64,000 nt of DNA from contig OU612072.1 of NCBI GenBank assembly GCA_914767715.1, positions 23,004,001-23,068,000 on the forward strand, given 5' to 3'. The notes beneath the pieces are model-generated. The model did not search any database, had not been told where the DNA came from, and was given only the letters and a program-made list of their open reading frames with translations. The first letter of the stretch is position 1. Every line of letters begins with the position of its first letter. Shown piece by piece: positions 47,537 to 58,104 of the stretch. Made by a program: the position numbers and the translations under genes. The stretch comes from Membranipora membranacea (Eukaryota > Bryozoa > Gymnolaemata > Cheilostomatida > Membraniporidae).

Positions 47537-47867
47537 AACAGATGCATCTATGGCTGCTACTTTGTGGGAATTAATCTCCCTTCAGGTCAGCAAAAACTGT
47601 CAAGGCTGTAATTCTAAAGGCTATACAGACTTCTCTCATCATGACTGTCAACTTATAAATCAATACATGTATCTTTTGCACACTGACAAATTACGTCACC
47701 ATTTTGATATTTGGTATGAAATCGCAATGCAGATGATTCCATCAGGACTTCATAGACCTGTGACAAGATATTTAATAAAGGCAAAGAAAGAGACTTTGTT
47801 CAGTCAGATCGTGGTACTGCTACCAGACGCACCCTATACTGTGACATTACCCCCTCATTTACGTTAG
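47529..47867 (+). CDS. Small CxGC...SH..C motif protein of the Polinton, 112 aa
   Basis: ATG at 47529 overlaps the stop of the previous gene; the next gene starts 7 bases after this stop. Near residues 23-40 it has NCQGCNSKGYTDFSHHDC, a compact Cys/His module likely to bind zinc. The same pattern (C-x-G-C, then SH, then C-L) opens the nine-exon gene at 49964. The rest is helical with a conserved-looking RPVTRYL segment. Unknown function. The tight spacing suggests co-expression with its neighbours. Confidence 0.6.
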   Translation: MDKTDASMAATLWELISLQVSKNCQGCNSKGYTDFSHHDCQLINQYMYLLHTDKLRHHFDIWYEIAMQMIPSGLHRPVTRYLIKAKKETLFSQIVVLLPDAPYTVTLPPHLR

Positions 47868-47873
47868 TTTACC

Positions 47874-48074
47874 ATGCCTGTGTCTGATATCACAACCAGA
47901 CAGTTTTTATCACAATACCGTGCACTTCTCACAATTATCCTGATTACCATAGCCACCATATGTTCGCTGTGTGCAGCGTTTTTTCAACAAGAGAAAGGAG
48001 AGCTTCATTCTATCATAAAACTCCTCGGTGAAAACTTTGAATCCACTACAAAGTCAACAAACTCTACACTCTAG
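47874..48074 (+). CDS. Single-pass membrane peptide of the Polinton, 66 aa
   Basis: A short N-terminus (MPVSDITTRQF) is followed by one strongly hydrophobic segment (LLTIILITIATICSLCAAFF) and a polar C-terminus rich in Ser/Thr. It ends 1 base before the ATPase start codon. Position between a Cys/His protein and the packaging ATPase suggests a structural or membrane-active virion component, but no family was recognised. Confidence 0.5.
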   Translation: MPVSDITTRQFLSQYRALLTIILITIATICSLCAAFFQQEKGELHSIIKLLGENFESTTKSTNSTL

Positions 48075-48075
48075 T

Positions 48076-49490
48076 ATGGCTTCAAATCTTAAGACGACAG
48101 AATTTCAACTTGAGACACCGTTCACATCTATAATCTCAGGTAAGAATTTTATCTAGTTGTTTTTTGACCTTAAGCATGGTTATATGTGCCTCATATCCAT
48201 AGCGGAGGTGAGCCTTCATGAAACTTCATGTTGGGATTTATGACAGCGAATTTGCCGAGCAAACAACCAAGGGTATTTGTAATTGACGTCAAAGGGTGGT
48301 GCTGAATGACTAACTAATCTCCTTAATGCGTTCAAAATTAGAGCAGAAGCGGAACTTTTGCGGGTAAAAACTCCCATATTATCGGAAATTTTGCGGGTAA
48401 AAACTCTCATAAAATATGAAATTTATTGAGCATTTCATTACCGCAATCCTTCCCTTAATTTTCAACACACCCAGTACTTGGAGGTACAGTTATCATGTGA
48501 TGGTTAGCTTGCATAACAGTAATTACATCTGTGTCTGCAGAAATTTAATGAGCATTTCATTACCAAAATCCTTCCCTTAATTTTCAACACTTCCAGTACT
48601 TGGAGGTGCAGTTATCATGTGATGGTTAGCTTGCATAACAGTAATTACATCTGTGTGTGCAGAAATTTAATGAGCATTTCATCACCAAAATCCTTCCCTT
48701 AATTTTCATCACTTCCAGTACTTGGAGGTGCAGTTATCATGTGATGATTAGCTCGCATAACAGTAATTAATCATCTGTGGTTGCAAACTTGAAACAAACA
48801 CTTAAGAGGTCATAGTGAAATGATGAGCAATATTCGATGTATGTGTGTAGATGAGAGAATTTTAGTCACAATCTCTGACCTGCTGACTGTTTATGCTGTC
48901 TGTTTCTAGGGCCAACATCAAGTGGTAAATCTACCCTACTAAGGGAGATTATTTCCAATGCTGACAAAATCTTTGTTCCACTGCCTGTGGAAATAATTAT
49001 CTGTTACTCAATCTACCAACCACTTTACAACTCTTATGATGCCTCGGTGCCAATAAAATTTATAGAAGGGCTAGCAACAATGGAATCATTACCTAAAGAT
49101 CGACAGCATAGACTTCTAGTCATTGATGATTTAATGGAGGAAGTCTCCAGCTCTAAGGATATTGCTGACTTTTATACAAAATTTAGTCATCATTATAATT
49201 ATAGTATAATCACACTGACACAAAATCTATTTTGTAAAGGACCATTTTTTCGTACGATTAGTTTGAACTCACACCATTTCTGGTTGATGAAATCTGTGAG
49301 AGACATTTCAGTAATCAAAACAATTGGCAGACAAATGGGTAAGGAAAAACTTGTGATAGAAGCTTATTTGGATGCAGTGAAAGATCGTTATGGTTATCTG
49401 TTTTTGAATTGCTCCCCAGGTTGTGATGAAAAAGCTCGTGTGCGAGCTAAGATTTTTGAAAATCCAAGCGTTGTCTATTTAACAAAGTGA
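48076..49490 (+). CDS. ATP: Packaging ATPase (FtsK/HerA, A32-like), two exons
   Basis: Exon 1 is 48076-48139 and exon 2 is 48910-49490. They join in a GGG codon to complete the Walker A loop GPTSSGKST (residues 22-30); 214 residues in all. Walker B is LLVIDDLMEE (about 90-99), and a TLTQNLF sensor-like segment follows. CYSIYQPLY matches the strand after Walker A in Polinton ATPases. The family powers packaging of DNA into the capsid. The intron splits the gene just before the catalytic loop and is 770 bp, containing three tandem 122-bp repeats. The ATG lies immediately after the stop of the 66-aa gene. Confidence 0.9.
48419..48785. repeat. Three tandem 122-bp repeats in the ATPase intron
   Basis: Units begin AAATTTA.TGAGCATTTCAT at 48419, 48541 and 48663, and differ by only a few substitutions. 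Each contains AGTACTTGGAGGT and CATGTGATG.TTAGCT. The first two end in TGCAG, resembling splice acceptors. A 29-bp doublet (TTTTGCGGGTAAAAACTC) precedes them near 48355-48412. Confidence 0.9.
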
Positions 49491-49732
49491 TATTTTTTTC
49501 TAAAGAACTGATGTTTCCACAAGGGTTAAACAGCACTCATCAATTGATTTTTCAAAGTCTAAGTGGTAGTCAATAAATTATCTCAGAACACAGAAATATC
49601 TTAGTCATGGGTTGTTGAACACAGTAATCATTGGAGCTACAGGCAAACATTAATATTTTTTCATGCAACAGAAAAGTAACCCTCCCTCTAAGACACCTCT
49701 AAGCTGTGTAGATTTTAGACTGGAAACCAAGG

Positions 49733-49738
49733 TATAAA
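49733..49738 (+). promoter_or_regulatory. TATA box of the nine-exon Polinton gene
   Basis: TATAAA in the context GGTATAAAAGC. About 30 bases downstream lies a plausible start (CATTCTTCCAGTTTAG), then an untranslated first exon to a consensus donor at 49850|49851 (ATC|GTAAGT). The first coding exon follows acceptor ATTATAG at 49963. Confidence 0.6.
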
Positions 49739-49963
49739 AGCTCAGCGCTGGAATAGCCAACACATTCTTCCAGTTTAGTTTGAATTCACTAAGCTCACAA
49801 GAAGCCACCACTCTTCTTTAGCAGATTTGATCTTCCTTCAAATATTAATCGTAAGTTTGTTTTAAATGTTTTCACATACAATGATCTTTGTTTTTTTCAT
49901 TTTTATTTTTTTACTTTTGTTTTGAAATTCTTTTTTAATCTTTTTAATTTTTTTATATTATAG

Positions 49964-52900
49964 ATGCTAGACACTTGTTTTGGATGTCAATATGACAAAC
50001 CCGGGCAAAGATCCCATATGGGAGATGGTGGTTGTCTGTCAACAGACATGAGGACCATCATTCATGTAAGAATGCTGACTTTACTGGTTAAGTTTCATTG
50101 TAGTGTGCTTTTTGTAACTTGCCCAAGATTTTTTTTTCAGTTTTTTTAGCGAAGATTAGGTCCACCCTGAGGGCGTGTCGAAAACGCTCATCTTTTAACT
50201 CATTATTTTCTTTTTGTAACCATCTGTGTTTGGGGTGTACCTCATTCAATAATCGTTGTAGAGACTAAATTTCAATGATGCGTGAACAGAGTATTGATTC
50301 ATATTTGGTTTAAAAAATTTTTTTTGCAATAAACAGTTTTAAATTGATAATGTTGTATTTTTGCATAAACAGCTGCATTTCAGTTTTAAGCAAACCATTC
50401 ATTTTTCATTTTGTTTCATTTTAGATGCCCAAGAGAATTGGAGGTGATGCGATGAGCTCCTATGCCAAACGTATGTTTCTTGACGATGAAGCTAAGGAGG
50501 TTAAATTGTCTGATGGTGCATATGATGATGAAATGGTAAGTAACTTTCATGAATTATTGCCTGATGCATAATTTGATGTGCGGGGATTAAATGGAGTGAA
50601 GTACATGTTATTGTAATTACTGTTACCATTGCTAGGCAACCTAGCATTGAATTGACTTGTATTGAATTGATAACTCCAAACTTGTTTGGTTTCAGGAAGA
50701 ATTTGAGAATGAATTTCAGATACAGTGCCCAAAAAAAAGACCAGCTTCAAGTAAAGGGAAGTCCCCGGCAAAGAAACTAAAAAGAGTGAGTTATTAGAGT
50801 CTGTTTTTAATTCAATTCACATATTATAATGTACTACTTTTACAGCGTTATAATGCATAGTAACTACACATCTTATGTCAAAGTTTGATTGATGAGAAAG
50901 TCAGGTGAATAATGACCTGGCTGTTATTTCAAAGCAACACTCTGAAAATAGCTTGTTTCTCTTTTTGAAAGATTAATGTGTAATGAGCATGGAATTATTC
51001 ATTTCAGCTTGATAATGAAGTTGACGACGAACCTATTGTCCTATCGTCGGAAGACGACGAAAAAAGAGATGAGTTACATGCTTCCCACTCCAAGAAGCGC
51101 AAAGCTTATCAGCGGGTAAGCACATTTTACTTTAGATTATCAAAGTATCAAACTGTCATTCACGAGTGACTTTCATTGATGCATATTTATCTCCGACAAA
51201 GTCCAATGTGTATACCATCGTACCTAAGTGTGCTTGTTGTCCGCATTGCGTTGGACTTATTTTAAAAATTATTTTTTATAGATGTTCAGCGATAGTGAGG
51301 AGGAGAATGTTGATGGTAATGGTGATATGCTTGATGCACCGATTCCAAAACGAAAGAAAAAAACCATCCAACCATCCAAAAAGGTGACTCACGTTTCTTA
51401 ACTTGCATTCCCAAATTATAAATGATACCATGCATCTAGTTTGGTGGTGTATCAAATCATTTTATCAGATTCCATCTCTCAACCCAAGGTATATCTGTGA
51501 TCAATACATCCCTGTTTGAATTCATAATAACATACTCTCAAATAATTAAATAATTTTCTGATTATGATCATTTTAGAACATGACGAAGCTGAGTTTAATT
51601 AAGCTCCCACTACCAAAAGTGGATGATGATGGAGAACTCCCTGACTTAGATGACGAAGAGCCGTCTACTTCGTCAGTTGTGAGGGAGTTCAAGCAACAAC
51701 GTGCAAAGAATTCCCAAAAGCCTAGCACCCCAGAGCCAACACCTCCACCACCACAACAAAGGCCCCTACTTCTACCACCAACTCCTCCAACAACTCAATT
51801 TCCTGGACTAGTGGTTTTCCCTGTGAAGGTGGAGGCCTTTGATATTGATGACGTCGAACTAAACGTATGTTTTCCATTTATTGATTCTTCTTATCCTTCT
51901 CATGACAAACTCTCCACATTCATATCATATGTTTATCATAATTAGAGTATTAGCATAATCCTTAAAACTGGAATTCATATACATGTAAATTGCACATTAT
52001 AAATAGAGTGTAACGACAATCCTTAAATATAACTTATATATTTACGATTATAGGAGGATGGTGACGTCTGGCACAAGTCGGACACACTCAGAAGACCATT
52101 GAGCATCACTGCTCTTCACCAACTGTCGGAAGGATGTAAGTTTTATAAGTTGTTTCTTCTCTGAACTGACTTTGCAAAAAAAGGACAACTGTAAAAATGG
52201 TTAACTATTGGTATTGTGTTTAGTTTTGGGAGTTATGTCTTTGCAAGGATAGGACAACTACTAAATATTTAAACACTGTTATTGGACTTACACTGCACTA
52301 CATTGAGAATAGAATAAGTGACAAATGCTTCAGGTATTTTTGCAGTGGTGTCATTTCAAAGTATTGACAGCTGTTGTATGATGTGTCGTTTTACTATTGT
52401 CAAAATGTCATTATTTTTCTGTTGTTTTTGTAGTTATTAGCCCAAGGTACCAATACGGAACAAAAACAATCCGCGGGTATCAGGTTTCACCGGCAGTATC
52501 TTCGCCGTTGGCACGGGCGCTTGCTGCAATAGAGAGCAAGTATGAGAAATGTTTTATGGGTACCAAGGTCAATAAACGTTTCAGAAGTCAGTATGCTCGT
52601 CTCAGGATAAGAGGAACACCAGAGAATACTGATACAGTGTGAGTAATAGTCTTCTTCTCTTCATTACCTATATACAGCTTTGATTTGCCAGTTGGCTTCG
52701 TAGTGTAGATTATAAAGTGACTCATTGTCATTTCTATCACATTTGCATGTAAAACCTTCACAAATCGATAAGTAATCCCCGAGTTTTTTTGTTGATTAGA
52801 TTATACAACTGTCAGCAGACACTCACACTCGAGAATGCATTGGAGCTAGGAGCAGTGTGCAAAGGAAACCAAACACGTGTATCATATGTTGTCCAGCTCG

Positions 52901-53037
52901 GACTGGCAACAATTGGAGAGGCAGTTAACATCATGCCAAAAATCAATATAGCAAGATTGGAGGAGATACTCCCCACAAGGTCAGGAAATCTTCCTAATCC
53001 CGTGGCAGACGGGTCTTTTGACTATCTGTCTTTATAG
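49964..53037 (+). CDS. Nine-coding-exon accessory gene of the Polinton, about 441 aa, unknown function
   Basis: Coding exons: 49964-50065, 50425-50535, 50696-50785, 51008-51115, 51282-51383, 51577-51864, 52054-52135, 52434-52638 and 52800-53037 (TAG). All borders are GT..AG and every phase matches; the first six exons are whole-codon cassettes. The N-terminus carries a compact CFGCQYDKPGQRSHMGDGGC module. The middle alternates acidic and basic tracts (KKRPASSKGK, SSEDDEKRDE, PKRKKKT) with several nuclear-localisation-like signals and a proline-rich stretch. The last three exons encode a folded-looking domain (SPRYQYGTKTIRGYQ, SPLARALAAIESKYEK, RFRSQYARLRIRG). I do not recognise the family. 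A nuclear DNA- or chromatin-associated role is inference from charge pattern. The polymerase starts 92 bases downstream. Confidence 0.7.
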
Positions 53038-53128
53038 TTATATTAGTTATTAGTTATATTTTCAACTTGTTTTTCTTCCTACTACTACACTCATTTAATC
53101 TGTTTGGAAAGCAAATAACACTTTATCA

Positions 53129-56100
53129 ATGCACATGTGCAAAGTGTGTTTAGTTGAGTTCTCAACCAAATCCAATCTCAATAGGCATTTTAAGACCAAA
53201 CACGACAAAAACTTTATCGGTTTTAAATGCGATAGCTGTGGCAGGAACTTTACCAGGCGCCACCAACTGAACTTACACAAGCAGAAGTGCTCGAAAGCAA
53301 TCAATTCTACTGTGTCAAGATCAGATGGTGCCTCCCAACAGATTGGCGGTGCAATCAATCACAATGACACAAATGAATCCACCCAGGTAGAAACCTTTGC
53401 ACATGCATCTCCTCTTAAAGACATCCTTAAGTCAAATTGGGAAGCCATCAAAACGTACTTTCGTTGTAGGAAAATTGTTGACATATTCAATTTCCGACTG
53501 ATAAATCAATCTGTGACAATATATGATGCTCTATGCAACCTTTGGCTTACAAAATTATCCAAACAAGTCAAGCTTCAATGCTGCTTAGGTTATGTGCTCA
53601 AAAACTCCAATACCGACGAATTAAGATACTACCATAGTTCTGCAAACAACACGATGATTTTCGATAAGCCCATGACTATTAAATCATTAACAGACATGCA
53701 AGATGTTGCAGAGCTTCTAGAAAGTGTGGACTTATGTGAAAAGGCAAAAGCCAATCGACCCAACAGTTCATGGGGTGTCCTTCATGTGACAAATATATCA
53801 TTTTACCTGAGTAAACTTCCGTTTCCCAAGATTGGATCACCCGGTAACATTCCATCACATATCTAAAAACTGAAATGTGTCAAAACTCTAAAGAGGGGAG
53901 TAAACAACAAACCCATCTCTGATAATCTTTGTTTCTTCCGTGCTCTCTACTTGAAACAAAATTGCACTTGTAAAAAGCGATGTGACTGTTTATTTCCAAA
54001 AAGCAGTTTGGCAAAAATACATGACTTGCTCCATAGATTTGTTGAATACATTGGTGGATCTCTACCTTCAGCCTCTGAGTTCCAAGGGGTGACTTTAGAT
54101 GATTTGACATCTATCGAAAAGATTTTTGACCTCAAGATATCAGTATACAGCTTGTCAAGTGATGGAAACTGCACACTGTTGTTTCAATCATTCAGTAAGT
54201 CCAAAGTAGAGCTAAACTTGTGTATGGTTGGCAAACACTTCTGTTACATACAAGATATGTCAACTTTTTCTAAGTGTTTTACTTGCAAAACATGCAAGTT
54301 GAGCTTCCCTAGAAAAAATAACCTTCTGCGACATAGGAAAATTTGTGCTAAGCAGCAATCACGCTACAGATTTGATAAAGATGTATTTCACCCACCGGGT
54401 AATATCTTTGACGAGATAGAGAATAGGACAGGACTTACCATTCCTAATGAATTACGGTTTTATCCCTATCGTGTGACATTTGATATCGAGTGCTACTTAC
54501 CCAAGTCCACTTTAGAAAACACACCCAAGCTGACTTTTAACAATGACCACAAGCTCATGAGCATCAGTGTGTGTTCCAACATCCCTGGGTACCTTGATCC
54601 ATTTTGTTTAGTAAGTGATGGAGACACTGACACGCTTGTTAAAAAATTTGTCATTTACTTGTCTCATCTCAGTGATATTGCATACTCTCTGTGTCTAGAA
54701 AAAGTTTCCCCCCTGCTGGAAAAACTTGAGAGCTTAGATAGCATGCGCATGCAAACCGAATTAGAATACTCACAGAAACATTGGTCCCATCCCGCAAAAT
54801 ATCAATCCAATAGTATTGGTAGTCTTATCGAAAAGCTCAAAGACCACTTAGCGGAACTGCCAGTGGTCTCTTTTAACGGTCAAAAGTATGACTTAAATGT
54901 CATCCGTGCGCCTTTGATCCGTCACCTATGTCAAACAGATCAAATAAAATTTGCAATAAAAAGAAACAATTGTATGAAATGTATTAAAACCAAAAAATTA
55001 AAATTTGTAGATGCCACTAATTATATCGCGCCAGGATTTTCTTATGAGTCCTTCCTAAAAGCTTACAATTGTTCTGTGCAAAAAGGCTACTTCCCGTATG
55101 AATACATCACTTCTTTGGACATGCTTGATGCGACTACGTTACCCCCTCACTCTGCATTTTATTCATCCCTTAGACAGTCCAATATTACGCATGATGAATA
55201 CGACTACTGCAAAAAGATATGGCGTGATCACAATATGGAAACCATGCGTGATTTCCTGATATGGTACAACAATTTGGATGTGGACCCATTTCTTGAGGCT
55301 CTTGAGAAACAGTCCTCTGTGTACATCTCAAAAGGTTTAGACATGCTCAAAGATGCTGTCAGTGTCCCATCACTTGCTACAAAATGGCTTTTCAAGGAGT
55401 CATTGACAAATGAATTTTCTATTCCACTCATATCTCAAAAAAATTCAGACTTACATAAGACAATCAGAGATAACATTGTTGGAGGGCCAGCACTTGTGTT
55501 TCATAGGTACCATGAGTGTGATAAAACCTATCTTAAGTCAAATAAATATGGTCAGCAGGCAAAAATTTGTAAACAGATAAAAGGCTATGATGCCAATAGT
55601 TTATATCTATATGCAGCGATGCAGCCTTTACCAACCGGCTGTATGATCAGACGACGATGTGACGAAAATTTCTATCCATGCTTTGTGGATGTTCGAGGGC
55701 GTTTAGCCAATGAGTGGCTTGAGTTCAATGCTCACTTGACAAAGACACATATCAGACACAAATATAACCAAGGTGAAATGTATTTGGGTCAGCATGCCTT
55801 ACCAGTTGATGGATTTTGCAAAGAAAATAACACCGTATACCAGTTTCACGGCTGTATTTTTCACGGATGCCCAATCCCACAATGCCCAAACACGAACAAT
55901 CAGGGAACAAATCCCATTAATGGTGTCCCTTATCAACAATTGTATCAGGACACAGTAGAAAAGGAGGGATATTTACAAAAGCTAGGTTTCAAAGTTGTCT
56001 CTATTTTTGAGTGCAAGTGGTTAGAACAAAAAAAATCATCTAGGATGGTCTCTAGATTTGTGAAAAAACTTTCTTTTAGAGATATGAGTGAAAAGAAATC

Positions 56101-57327
56101 GATGACTGAGAGTGAAATTATTTCAGCAATAGAATCAGAGAGCTTTTTTGGTCTTGTAGAATGTGATGTACATGTGCCAACTGATTTACAATCTAAGTTT
56201 CAGGAAATGCCACCAATTTTCAAAAATGTTAGCATCAGTCGGGAAGATCTCTCCCCTCTGATGAAGAACTTTGCGATTGAGAACAATCTGTATCGAACTC
56301 CACAGCGATCCCTCATTGGTAGTATGTTTGGTAAAAAAATTCTGGTATTAACATCTCTGCTGAAATGGTACATTGACCATGGACTAAAGATCTCGAAAAT
56401 TTACCAAATAGTTCAATTCAAAAAACATCGGTGTTTCCGTGAGTTTGGAGAAGCAATCTGTGATGAAAGAAGACAAGGTGATGGTGACCCCTCAACCAAG
56501 GTCAGATCTGACACCGCTAAGTTACAGGGTAACGTTATTTTTGGGGCCACTATAATTAATAAGGAACGGTTTACCGATATCAAATATACAACTGACCTCA
56601 AAACAGCTAACTCATATGTCAACAACAAAAATTTTATGTCTATAGAGGAGTTGGATGACGATGTATTTGAGATCGAGTTGAGTAAAAAGAAAATAAAACT
56701 TGATACTCCCATAATAATTGGCTTCTCTATTCTGCAAATTGCCAAGTTACGCATGCTGCAGTTCTATTATGATTTCATGCAAAAATTCTTTCACGATTCT
56801 TCTTTTGAGTATGTGTGCATGGATACCGATTTGGGGATTTGGAATCTTTGGTTCCCATGAACTTAAGACAACAGTATTTTGAAGAATTTGGTGAATGGTT
56901 TATCCCTGAATTCTGTGCGGAGCATAAAAAATCCTTCGTTGAGACTAAAGTTCAAGGTCTTCCATGGACCATGCAACCTTGCTGTAAGACTGTACATGTA
57001 TATCATAAGCGAACACCTGGTTTGTTTAAAGAGGAGTTCTCAGGCACTGGGATCATTGCACTAAACGCCAAAACCTATCACACTTTCAATGCATCAACCA
57101 GTAAAACTAGCACTAAAGGAATAATGCGTAATTTGAATTCTTTCAACAAAGCACACTTTCTTGGCACACTTACCACCAAAAAACCTGTTTTTGGTACAAA
57201 TAAAGGGATCATGAGAAAGAAAAACTCAATGGTCACATATACCCAATTAAGGTCTGGACTTTCTTTTTTCTACGCGAAACGGTTAGTTTGTGATGATGGT
57301 GTGTCTACTTCACCTATTAATTTATAG
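53129..57327 (+). pseudogene. POLB: Protein-primed family B DNA polymerase of the Polinton, with one nonsense codon and one frameshift
   Basis: About 1,400 codons. The N-terminus has two C2H2 fingers (CKVCLVEF, CDSCGRNF), then an OTU-like motif DNLCFFRAL near 53920 and another finger near 54283 (CKTCKLSF). Exonuclease motifs are FDIECYL (about 54480) and NGQKYDLN (about 54880). Polymerase motif A is GYDANSLYLY (about 55585), motif B KLQGNVIFGA (about 56520) and motif C MDTD (56818-56829). The frame is interrupted by TAA at 53864-53866, after which the same frame continues. A shift of frame just after the DTD of motif C has lost the rest of that motif; the remainder (DLESLVPMNLRQQYFEEF onward) lies in the next frame to 57327. 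As read, the product cannot replicate the element. Sequencing error is a possible alternative for each lesion. Confidence 0.93.
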
Positions 57328-57588
57328 TGTATTATGAAAAATATTGCGCTAAATACTATGCATGAACACTGATTTCTGAACTCACCCTTGAATTTCTTTA
57401 AATGATAACATGTACATGCTTCCACTTATGGTGTCTATGCTTCTATGATATTTTTCTAATGTCTCACCTCCTTTTATCGTGATGAGAAATGCTTACTCTT
57501 GTGGTTTATTAAACTTCCCATGTATATTCATTTGCATTTGTATTCCACATGGATGTTTACTGTATAAATCTGTGCTCTGTTAAAATAT
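57328..57588. other. Intergenic between convergent polymerase and protease genes
   Basis: AT-rich 260-bp gap where plus- and minus-strand transcription units of the Polinton meet. It presumably holds both polyadenylation sites; no other feature was seen. Confidence 0.5.
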
Positions 57589-58104
57589 TTATTGATTTTC
57601 ATTATATAGCATATTTTTATCAAAAACTTCTACCTTTTTTTTTAAAATATTTCCAAAATAAAGGTCATTGATCACTTGGCTAACAATAAAGTCCCTCTCC
57701 CTTGATGAGTCAACTTGTCTCAATTTAGATAAAATATTTTTGTATGAGTAGTTTCTTGCTCGCATCAACAGAAAAATAAGACAATATTGTCCACAAACTG
57801 TAGAAATCCCTTGCAATACATGTTTACTACGCTTTATTCTTCCCATTTGTTTTAGTTTGGTATCAATCAAAATATTTTGGACAGTGTCTCCATATGAGTC
57901 AAAGTACTCTATGCTTCCGGAGTCTGTTATATTCACCGCGATCCAATGGCTTCCTGGCTGATGAGATTGGTCAAAGTTGACAATATTCATTGATGGAATA
58001 AATATCTCGGTGTTCACAAATTCATCCAATGATTTAACACTCGGGTTCAGCCTTGATGTGTGCTCATCACTGTTCAAAATATTCCTTAGCTGTTGTGAGT
58101 TCAT
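57589..58104 (-). CDS. PRO: Adenain-like cysteine protease (Ulp1 fold) of the Polinton
   Basis: 171 residues. The catalytic set is visible: His53 in PGSHWIAV, Asp69 in YFDSYG, Gln98 in VLQG and Cys104 in TVCGQYC, in the order of adenovirus protease. The family matures capsid and core proteins during virion assembly. Its ATG overlaps the TGA of the major capsid gene in an ATGA junction, so both are likely read from one minus-strand transcript or closely spaced starts. No break was seen. Length is slightly below that of adenain (about 200). Confidence 0.92.
   Translation of the reverse strand: MNSQQLRNILNSDEHTSRLNPSVKSLDEFVNTEIFIPSMNIVNFDQSHQPGSHWIAVNITDSGSIEYFDSYGDTVQNILIDTKLKQMGRIKRSKHVLQGISTVCGQYCLIFLLMRARNYSYKNILSKLRQVDSSRERDFIVSQVINDLYFGNILKKKVEVFDKNMLYNENQ

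Noticed and set aside
48419-48785. CRISPR-like array
   Set aside because: The 122-bp units are head-to-tail with no unique spacers and lie in a eukaryotic intron; an ordinary tandem repeat.
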